Under the pieces are notes generated by a model, which saw only the letters and a list, made by a program, of their open reading frames with translations, was not told the origin of the DNA and did not search any database. From JBLHRE01 sp047625765 (lineage in GTDB: Bacteria; Bacteroidota; Bacteroidia; Flavobacteriales; JBLHRE01), in NCBI GenBank assembly GCA_047625765.1, contig JBLHRE010000112.1, forward strand, positions 1 to 6,088: DNA of 6,088 bases, written 5' to 3'. The position numbers and the translations under genes are program-made. Of the stretch, positions 1-5,104 are shown piece after piece (within the stretch, counting starts at the first letter, position 1; the number at the start of each line of letters is the position of its first letter).

Positions 1-864
1 ATCCATCACTTCTTTTAGGTGCATGCCCGGTTTAAAATCGAAAAACGATTTACCTTCTTGCAAAACAGCATTACCTTGTAAGTGACACCTTTGGCAGACT
101 TCAAATTGCAATTCTAAAGACAGATTTGCAGGATTGACAATACTTCTATCTACAAAGCGAGAAGTATCTACTAGCTTGCCTGCCAATTTATCTTGCACGT
201 GCAAACTACCTGGCCCATGACAACGCTCGCAATCAATCCCTAAAGGCACTTTTTTAAATTTATTCTGAGAACCCAATACAAATTCTGGATAAGCATTGTG
301 GCAGCTCATGCATTCCAAACCGATTTTTCGAGAGAAGCGGGTATTTTGCCCATCTTCAAATCCAGGAGGTAAATCCAAACGACCGTCTTGGGTGTAATAG
401 GTAAAGGGCATTTGATGCAAATATCCATTTACATCAATGATATGCGAATTGGTATGTTGACCCGATCCAATAATATAATCTACTTTCTCTAAACGTTTGT
501 AAACGGTGTCTTTACCTTCCATTCTAAATTCTAAAACATAAAGGCTGTCGTTCTTCCAATATGGATGGTAATTGAAATTTGAAATACTATCGTAAATCAC
601 AGATGAAGCATCTAAATGCGCAGCACTTTTCGAGTGGCTTGCCAAATCGAAGGATTGCCCCATTCCTGTATGTTGAAAGGTTTCGTGTACACCAACATGG
701 CATTGCTTGCAAGTATTTATTCCCACATATTTGGCAGAATCAGAAAGATTCCTAAAAGCAGGCTTTTCAGACCTGTTTGTTGTTTCTGTGGTGCAGTAAG
801 AACCTAAGACCACTAAGAGGCTTAGCACTACAAAAGAAAACAAATATGAAGTGGATTTTATCAT
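1..864 (-). CDS. Multiheme c-type cytochrome, exported, 3' end cut off by window edge
   Basis: An open frame runs from the ATG at 862-864 leftward through position 1 without a stop (288 codons visible). Four CxxCH covalent heme-attachment motifs are seen: C52-KQ-C-H56, C185-MS-C-H189, C212-ER-C-H216 and C257-QR-C-H261. The N-terminus is a hydrophobic segment (about residues 7-23) after a lysine, followed by Cys24. Export is therefore expected, as heme attachment requires. A lipoprotein is possible, but Tyr at -1 of Cys24 is a poor lipobox. The arrangement, with a TGMGQSF stretch after heme 1, the block IDCERCHGPGSLHV and the later IVNPANL...CQRCHLQG...FDFKPGMHL, matches, from memory, a family of multiheme cytochromes often fused to C-terminal TPR repeats. 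That part would lie outside the window. The start overlaps the upstream acetyltransferase stop by 4 bases (ATGA), so translation is probably coupled. The redox partner and substrate cannot be told from sequence. Confidence 0.9.
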   Translation of the reverse strand, partial: MIKSTSYLFSFVVLSLLVVLGSYCTTETTNRSEKPAFRNLSDSAKYVGINTCKQCHVGVHETFQHTGMGQSFDLASHSKSAAHLDASSVIYDSISNFNYHPYWKNDSLYVLEFRMEGKDTVYKRLEKVDYIIGSGQHTNSHIIDVNGYLHQMPFTYYTQDGRLDLPPGFEDGQNTRFSRKIGLECMSCHNAYPEFVLGSQNKFKKVPLGIDCERCHGPGSLHVQDKLAGKLVDTSRFVDRSIVNPANLSLELQFEVCQRCHLQGNAVLQEGKSFFDFKPGMHLKEVMD

Positions 865-1376
865 TCAGAAATTAATTGAAATAAATGCAAATCCATAAAA
901 GACTTATTACCTCTAACCCATTCTTTTTTAACGCCAATTAAGTCATAACCCGCCTTAGTAAATAACTGTATGCTTGCTAAATTGTCTGATGCAATATTGC
1001 AATACAATTGATGTAAATGCAAATAATGAAAACTATAACGCGCCATAATCTCTAAGGCTTCTAACGCAAAACCTTTATTCCGGTCTTCTAAGTCGGCAAT
1101 CATCACTCCTACTCCTGCCCTTTGATGGTAAGCATCAACGTCAAACAGTTCTACCGTTCCTACAGGCCTTCCATCTTCTTCAATCATCATTCGCAACTGT
1201 CCCGACTGTAAAACATCTACATGCTGATTAGATAAGTATTGCTCTAACATATGTTTAGAAAATGCCTGCGTAGTTTGACTTACATCCCAAAACTCTGTGC
1301 GGTTTTCCCAATCGTACAAAAGGCTTAGGTCTGTTGGCTCTAGAGCTCGTAATTTTATTTTTTTGCCTGTTAGCAT
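861..1376 (-). CDS. GNAT family N-acetyltransferase (RimJ/RimL type)
   Basis: This is a 171-residue single-domain GNAT enzyme that would transfer an acetyl group from acetyl-CoA to an amine in the cytoplasm. The N-terminal strand KIKLRALEPTDL (residues 6-17) is typical of the Acetyltransf_3/RimL group. Motif A, which binds the CoA pyrophosphate, is R99-N-K-G102-F-A104, preceded by the GVGVMIAD strand. Motif B is visible as N127-IASDN-LASIQLFTKAGY (to residue 144). The length is normal and nothing is missing. The start at 1374-1376 is supported by a good Shine-Dalgarno sequence at 1384-1390 and by a 7-base overlap with the end of dapF. It overlaps the cytochrome start by 4 bases. The substrate is unknown: RimJ/RimL relatives acetylate ribosomal protein N-termini, polyamines or small amines. 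From memory, a GNAT gene next to dapF is a common arrangement in flavobacteria. Confidence 0.88.
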   Translation of the reverse strand: MLTGKKIKLRALEPTDLSLLYDWENRTEFWDVSQTTQAFSKHMLEQYLSNQHVDVLQSGQLRMMIEEDGRPVGTVELFDVDAYHQRAGVGVMIADLEDRNKGFALEALEIMARYSFHYLHLHQLYCNIASDNLASIQLFTKAGYDLIGVKKEWVRGNKSFMDLHLFQLISE

Positions 1377-2140
1377 TTTAGCTCTCCTTTAAAAACCATT
1401 TCAGCTGGCCCTGTTAACCAGATATTCTCGTATCCGTGTTCCTTCTTATCGAAAGAAACCTCCAATACACCGCCTTCTACTATCAATTTTATTGGCGAAT
1501 CAACCGCATCCCAATAATTCAAAGCCAAAGCGACAGCAGTAGCTCCTGTTCCACAGGCCAATGTCTCATTCTCCACTCCACGCTCGTAAGTCCTCATCTT
1601 GAAATTAGATTCAAAATAACTTACAAAATTAACATTAGTTCCTTCTTCCTCAAATCTACTGCTATATCGAATGGCGTGCGCTAAAGGAATCAATTCTAAA
1701 GTTGCTACATCTGCCACTTTTTGCACATAATGTGGCGAACCTGTATCCATAAGTAAGGCTGTACCTAAATCTTCTATTTCAGATAGATTTTGCATTTCTA
1801 ATGCAACAATACCTCCAGAAATTTTTGCTTGATGTACACCATCAACTGCAAAAAAACGAGTCTCTTTTTCTATGATTCCCAGCATGTTGGCAAAAGCTAC
1901 TATGCATCTACCTCCATTGCCACACATACTTCCTTCTTTTCCATCTGCATTGTAATAACGCATTACAAAATCATAGTCTTTAGAATCTTCCAACAACATC
2001 AAACCATCAGCACCAACGCCAAATCTTCTATCGCAAATACTGCGTACATAATCAGTGTTGGAATCTGGGAAATGTAAGCCGCGATTGTCAACAATCACAA
2101 AGTCATTTCCGGTACCTTGATATTTATAAAATGCTGTCAT
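1370..2140 (-). CDS. dapF: Diaminopimelate epimerase
   Basis: DapF interconverts LL- and meso-2,6-diaminopimelate in the cytoplasm, without a cofactor, supplying lysine and the peptidoglycan cross-linking residue. Both catalytic cysteines are present: Cys73 in NADGKEGSMCGNGGRC and Cys196 in ENETLACGTGATA. The substrate-binding set is also visible: N12 in GTGNDF, N64 in YYNADG, H137 in GSPHYV, N169/N171 in GTNVNFV, and E186-R187 just before the second cysteine loop. DRRFGVGADG (37-46) is the other family signature. At 256 residues it is at the short end of the family but complete from the first strand (MTAFYKYQGTGNDF) to the last. It is the first gene of the leftward cluster and diverges from the HtrA gene. 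It ends in TAA at 1370-1372, inside the first codons of the acetyltransferase. No strong Shine-Dalgarno precedes the ATG, which is usual in Bacteroidota. Confidence 0.97.
   Translation of the reverse strand: MTAFYKYQGTGNDFVIVDNRGLHFPDSNTDYVRSICDRRFGVGADGLMLLEDSKDYDFVMRYYNADGKEGSMCGNGGRCIVAFANMLGIIEKETRFFAVDGVHQAKISGGIVALEMQNLSEIEDLGTALLMDTGSPHYVQKVADVATLELIPLAHAIRYSSRFEEEGTNVNFVSYFESNFKMRTYERGVENETLACGTGATAVALALNYWDAVDSPIKLIVEGGVLEVSFDKKEHGYENIWLTGPAEMVFKGELKC
1384..1390 (-). promoter_or_regulatory. Shine-Dalgarno of the acetyltransferase, inside dapF
   Basis: On the minus strand AAAGGAG lies 7 bases before the ATG at 1374-1376 and encodes part of the last residues of DapF (FKGELKC). It is the clearest ribosome binding site in the window, where most starts lack one. 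It supports the chosen acetyltransferase start over any internal methionine. Confidence 0.6.
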
Positions 2141-2178
2141 AATTAAAATTGGAGAAAGGGTACAATCCTAAAACCTCA

Positions 2179-2186
2179 CAAAAATA
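2179..2186 (-). promoter_or_regulatory. Candidate -7 element of the dapF promoter
   Basis: The minus strand reads TATTTTTG, a full match to the Bacteroidota -7 consensus TAnnTTTG. It lies about 38 bases before the dapF ATG, giving a plausible leader of about 30 bases. The matching -33 TTG is not convincing: the region at the right distance reads CTGTTAAC. In AT-rich DNA an 8-base match can occur by chance. Confidence 0.4.
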
Positions 2187-2193
2187 TCAAAAT

Positions 2194-2210
2194 TTAACAG
2201 GAGTTAACAG
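2194..2210. repeat. Short direct repeat TTAACAG in the dapF/htrA divergent region
   Basis: TTAACAG occurs twice, separated by GAG, so the copies are 10 bases apart, close to one helical turn. The second copy is part of the palindrome GTTAAC (2203-2208). The pair sits just upstream of the candidate dapF -7 element, where an activator or repressor could bind. No known regulator is recognised, and the repeat is short enough to be chance. Confidence 0.3.
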
Positions 2211-2310
2211 CTTTTCCAGCAATAGCAGCCAATAATCTTGCGTTTATTCCTCTAATGGAACAAAATTAGAATATTAAAGCGCATTGAACCAGTTTTAAAT
2301 TTAAACAAAA

Positions 2311-3468
2311 ATGAAAAAAACCTTAAGCATTTTAGCGATAGCCTTTTTAGGAGGCTTAATTTCTGTGGGTATTCAACATTTTTGCTTGGAGCCAAAAACT
2401 GAAACTGTTTTTATAGAACAACCAAATTATGATGGACAAACAGTTGGCAATTCGGCAATTAGTAACCTTCCAAATTTAACTGCAGCAGCAGAAATGACAG
2501 TTGATGCGGTAGTACATGTCCGCTCCGATTATAAATCCCAAAGACCAGGGAATGCCTGGCACGATTTATTTTGGGGATTACAAGAGGGTGAAAATCCTAA
2601 AAGCCAAGGAGGAAGTTCGGCAGGTTCGGGAGTTATTATTAGCACCGATGGATACATTGTAACCAACAACCATGTTATTGATGCTGCAAATGAAGTACAT
2701 ATTACCTTGAACGACAATAGACGTTATAAAGCTGCTCTTATTGGAACGGATCCCACTACAGATATCGCCCTATTAAAAATAGATATTGAGAACCTACCTT
2801 TTATAAAGTTTAGCAATTCTGATAATGCCAAAATTGGCCAATGGGTATTGGCTGTAGGAAATCCCTTTAATTTAACCTCAACAGTTACAGCTGGTATTGT
2901 AAGCGCAAAAGGTAGAAGCATCAACATCATCAACAAACGCTCGGCCATAGAATCGTTTATACAAACCGATGCTGTAGTAAACCCGGGAAATAGTGGTGGT
3001 GCTTTGGTAAATACCGCTGGTGCTTTGGTTGGTATTAATACTGCCATTTCTACACATACCGGTTCTTTTGAAGGTTACAGTTTTGCCGTACCATCGAATA
3101 TGGTAAAAAAAGTGGTAGACGATTTAATGGAATTTGGTGTGGCACAACGTGCTTTTATTGGCGTAAGCATTTCCAATCTAAATGCTAAATTGATTGCTGC
3201 AGAAGATTTAGATATTTCGGAAGGTGTTTACATTGCTGCCGTGAGCCCCGATGGTGCTGCCGCTACAGGCGGAATTGAGCGAAAAGATATTGTAATTGCC
3301 ATTGATGGTAATAAAGTTACCAAGGCATCTGAATTGCAAGAAATGATTGGACGTAAAAGACCTGGCGATAAAGTTGCTGTAACAGTAGTGCGCGATGGCA
3401 AGGAAAAGGATTTCCTTCTAACACTTAAAAATGCAAACAACACTACGGCAATAGTTAAACCCGCTTAG
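2311..3468 (+). CDS. htrA: HtrA/DegP-type periplasmic serine protease, shortened to one PDZ domain
   Basis: This is a periplasmic quality-control protease and chaperone that degrades misfolded envelope proteins. Residues 4-22 form a hydrophobic signal or anchor segment after MKK. The trypsin-like domain carries the triad His121 (TNNHVID), Asp151 (TTDIALLKID) and Ser228 (NPGNSGGAL). The oxyanion and substrate loops (AVGNPFNLTSTVTAGIVSAKGR, about 181-202) look intact. One PDZ domain follows (about 281-375, starting RAFIGV and containing GVYIAAVSPDGAA and GIERKDIVIAIDG). The protein ends at 385 residues at a TAG (3466-3468), just after the linker. Bacteroidota Do proteases usually continue into a second PDZ domain, and the DNA after this stop encodes the remains of one. 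Without it the protein resembles single-PDZ HtrA or DegS forms and could still be active. The start has no Shine-Dalgarno but is fixed by the MKK signal sequence. The gene is divergent from dapF. Confidence 0.94.
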   Translation: MKKTLSILAIAFLGGLISVGIQHFCLEPKTETVFIEQPNYDGQTVGNSAISNLPNLTAAAEMTVDAVVHVRSDYKSQRPGNAWHDLFWGLQEGENPKSQGGSSAGSGVIISTDGYIVTNNHVIDAANEVHITLNDNRRYKAALIGTDPTTDIALLKIDIENLPFIKFSNSDNAKIGQWVLAVGNPFNLTSTVTAGIVSAKGRSINIINKRSAIESFIQTDAVVNPGNSGGALVNTAGALVGINTAISTHTGSFEGYSFAVPSNMVKKVVDDLMEFGVAQRAFIGVSISNLNAKLIAAEDLDISEGVYIAAVSPDGAAATGGIERKDIVIAIDGNKVTKASELQEMIGRKRPGDKVAVTVVRDGKEKDFLLTLKNANNTTAIVKPA

Positions 3469-3747
3469 GAATCTATTATTATACTTTTAGGTGCTTCGTT
3501 TAGCAATGTAAAGGCTGATGAATTAAAATGATTGAGAATCAATAAAAGAGTTCAAATGTCAGAACTAAGTAATGGAAAACTTTTGCGTGCAGGAATCCGA
3601 AAAGGGGTCATTATCACCAATGATTGATAAAACAGCTGTTAAAATATAGATGATATTCTTGCTGCTTTAGATGATAAAACGGGTGGAATGTATATAAAAG
3701 GAGTATCGCCTAATGGATCTCTCTCGTATTATGCCTTTGGATTGTAA
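3469..3747 (+). pseudogene. Decayed second PDZ domain of the HtrA gene
   Basis: Reading on in the HtrA frame gives recognisable PDZ sequence: LLGASFSNVKADELK, a TGA at 3529-3531, then LRINKRVQMSELSNGKLLR, AGIRKGVIITN, then a broken stretch, then IDDILAALDDKTGG and MYIKGVSPNGSLSYYAFGL ending in TAA at 3745-3747. In the broken stretch the HtrA frame shows TGA (3625), TAA (3628) and TAA (3640). The +1 frame there reads IDKTAVK without stops, so one base was gained near 3619-3622 and one lost in the A-run near 3641-3645. The lesions are thus TAG at 3466, TGA at 3529 and two compensating indels. Restoring them gives a protein of about 478 residues, a usual length for a two-PDZ Do protease. The fragment is probably not translated as part of HtrA. 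Confidence 0.88.
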
Positions 3748-3836
3748 TAACTTTTATTAGAGACTAAAATGATAAACCGCCCATCTTGGAAGTACAGAAA
3801 TGGGGTTTTTACTGATTCTAAAATCTAAAGGTGGTA
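3748..3836. other. Short convergent intergenic stretch
   Basis: This lies between the ancestral HtrA stop and the end of the minus-strand regulator. No open frame of note, no clear GC-rich hairpin and no promoter were found. Read with the decayed PDZ fragment, the gene-free gap after the present HtrA stop is about 380 bases. Confidence 0.5.
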
Positions 3837-3867
3837 AAAATTCTTTAGCCTAATCCTCAAGAATTTT
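3837..3867 (-). terminator. AT-rich hairpin at the end of the regulator gene
   Basis: A 9-base inverted repeat (AAAATTCTT at 3837-3845, AAGAATTTT at 3859-3867) with a 13-base loop spans the regulator stop codon. On the minus strand the second arm runs into TTTTT, so it could act as a weak intrinsic terminator for the leftward gene. The stem is very AT-rich and weak, so this is tentative. Confidence 0.33.
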
Positions 3868-4848
3868 ATCTCTTAATTTTTGAAGACTATTATTAATACG
3901 CTTAAAAAACTTGTAGCGCTGTTTTTCTGCCACTCCACTAATCAAGTTTGATTTTTTCAAAAGGTTGTTCAACCAAATATCCGTTTCATCACAAAAATGG
4001 GCATTGCTAGTAGACATGGTATTAAATGTGTGAAAAGATAAGTAGCTAGATTTAATCCCATTCGTCTCGACAATGATGCAATTGGTTCCAATCATAACAT
4101 CGCTTTGATATAAGGCATAGTTATCGTCCATTCCCAATCCCTTTTTACTGGTCTCGGCTTGCTTGACAATATTCTCGAACATCGTTCCTACATGATCACA
4201 AATTGCTAGTGCATCTTCTTTGGACTTTAGAATTCCCGCATCCCAATAAAACTCTATTTGCATCAAAGTGCTATTTACTGTTTCATCGTTCCAAATTTCG
4301 ACTGATGGAATTTGCAAATAACATTCTAAAATTTGTTCGCTGATTTTTATGATTTCAGGATCAATACTTTCCAAGTCAAATTGCTTATTCTCGAACTCAG
4401 GCAAGCCCATGATCGACTTTTGCCAATAAAACATTTTAAAAGCGGCTAGCTCTGGATGATGAAATTGGTAAAAAACTGGAATGTCCTCAGCAGCATAAAT
4501 CATCTTCTTTTCATCAAAAGATAACATTGTCTGTAAGTCCTTAAGAACATTCAACAAATAATCTTTGTAAGATACTTCACCACTATTTAGTCTGTGGTAA
4601 GAAAAGGTCACTTTACCAGTATCGTTATTCCCAATAAACGTGTCAAACGACAATTTAAAATACTTACATATAACTGCCAATTCGTCTATGCTTACAGTTG
4701 TTTCTCCTCGAATTCTTCGGTAAGCACTATCGTTACTTAGCTGTAATAAGTCCGCCAATTCTTCAACGAGGGAAATATTATCGGGTAAAGCAGCTTTCAA
4801 ATGGCTCATTAATCTTAGCTGTGCCGTGTTTTGAGTTATGGTGGTCAT
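3850..4848 (-). CDS. Helix-turn-helix transcriptional regulator, Bacteroidota-type, about 332 residues
   Basis: The N-terminus holds a helix-turn-helix: residues 27-49 (LVEELADLLQLSNDSAYRRIRGE), followed by VSIDELAVICKYFKLSFDTFIG (52-73). This recalls the BetR-like or Cro/CI-like fold and is the DNA-binding part. The remaining 250 or so residues are mostly helical with scattered aromatic residues, and I recognise no named domain in them. The block YLSFHTFNTMSTSN...FCDETDIWLNNLLKKSNLISGVAEKQRYKFFKRI (about 269-318) looks like a conserved C-terminal segment of this Bacteroidota family and may sense a ligand or mediate oligomerisation. There is no signal peptide, so it acts in the cytoplasm. I chose the ATG at 4846-4848. 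The frame stays open to an ATG at 4906-4908, but those 20 extra residues are basic, unlike the family start, and would overlay the palindromes upstream. The gene is divergent from the CsgG-like gene. The regulated genes are unknown. Confidence 0.82.
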   Translation of the reverse strand: MTTITQNTAQLRLMSHLKAALPDNISLVEELADLLQLSNDSAYRRIRGETTVSIDELAVICKYFKLSFDTFIGNNDTGKVTFSYHRLNSGEVSYKDYLLNVLKDLQTMLSFDEKKMIYAAEDIPVFYQFHHPELAAFKMFYWQKSIMGLPEFENKQFDLESIDPEIIKISEQILECYLQIPSVEIWNDETVNSTLMQIEFYWDAGILKSKEDALAICDHVGTMFENIVKQAETSKKGLGMDDNYALYQSDVMIGTNCIIVETNGIKSSYLSFHTFNTMSTSNAHFCDETDIWLNNLLKKSNLISGVAEKQRYKFFKRINNSLQKLRDKILED

Positions 4849-4866
4849 ATTTGTTTTGCAAATTAT

Positions 4867-4906
4867 CCGTATTCGGAATAAATGTTTTGCGGTATTCCGT
4901 AATACC
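4867..4906. promoter_or_regulatory. Nested palindromes upstream of the regulator, candidate operator
   Basis: Several symmetric elements lie 18-60 bases before the regulator ATG. GGTATT-CCGT-AATACC (4891-4906) has perfect 6-base arms. TATTC-G-GAATA (4870-4880) has 5-base arms. CCG-TATT-CGG (4867-4876) and CGG-TATT-CCG (4890-4899) are two further palindromes with the same TATT centre. In addition, CGGAATA (4874-4880) and TATTCCG (4893-4899) are inverted copies 12 bases apart. A repeated half-site directly before a helix-turn-helix gene suggests an autoregulatory operator. Alternatively it could form a hairpin in the leader RNA. Confidence 0.5.
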
Positions 4907-4997
4907 AATCATTATAATTGCAGAATCTACAAAAACATTCTTAGGCTTCGACCAAGCACCCATCCTTATTACAATTTAATACCAAAAAATAGATCCC

Positions 4998-5028
4998 TTT
5001 AGTTCACCTCCGTTTTAGTAACACCTCC
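4998..5028. repeat. 17-base-period direct repeat with CACCTCC core
   Basis: TTTAGTTCACCTCC (4998-5011) is followed by TTTAGTAACACCTCC (5014-5028). The CACCTCC cores start at 5005 and 5022, 17 bases apart. The pair lies in the divergent region, about 75 bases before the CsgG-like start and 150 before the regulator start. A direct-repeat binding site for a regulator is the simplest reading. On the minus strand the core reads GGAGGTG, like a Shine-Dalgarno, but no start codon follows at a usable distance. Confidence 0.45.
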
Positions 5029-5104
5029 TTACTCTCTAACATTGCATCAGAAATAATGGCATGTGCTAATACTCCATTGTATCATAACCTTTAAAAACGA
5101 AAAG

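Larger units (their letters stand above)
4849..5104. other. Divergent regulatory region between the regulator and the CsgG-like gene
   Basis: This 256-base gene-free stretch must hold the promoters of both neighbours. It contains the nested palindromes and the direct repeat described separately. I searched both strands for the Bacteroidota -7 element TAnnTTTG and found no full match, so neither promoter can be placed. Neither start has a strong ribosome binding site; the rightward gene has only GAAAAG just before its ATG. A short open frame starting at 4963 on the minus strand looks like chance. Confidence 0.5.

Noticed and set aside
616..807. 63-codon plus-strand open frame
   Set aside because: It lies antisense within the cytochrome coding region, which has heme motifs on the other strand; its translation shows no domain.
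1436..2077. Two 82-codon plus-strand open frames (1436-1684 and 1829-2077)
   Set aside because: Both are antisense shadows of dapF, whose catalytic motifs fix the coding strand.
2529..3443. Three minus-strand open frames over the HtrA gene
   Set aside because: Antisense shadows of a protease with a complete catalytic triad; no recognisable protein features.
3466..3747. Stop-codon readthrough or recoding giving a full-length two-PDZ HtrA
   Set aside because: The stops are of three kinds and a frameshift pair is also needed; neighbouring genes use normal stops. Decay is simpler.
4778..4963. 61-codon minus-strand open frame starting MGAWSKPKN
   Set aside because: It overlaps the regulator's N-terminus in another frame and the palindromes. 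An AAGG sequence precedes its ATG, but the translation is low-complexity and matches nothing I know.
4698..4979. 93-codon plus-strand open frame
   Set aside because: Antisense to the regulator's helix-turn-helix coding region and the intergenic palindromes; probably chance.
5005..5028. GGAGGTG on the minus strand as paired ribosome binding sites of a small leader gene
   Set aside because: No start codon lies at a suitable distance after either copy on the minus strand, and strong Shine-Dalgarno sites are rare here.
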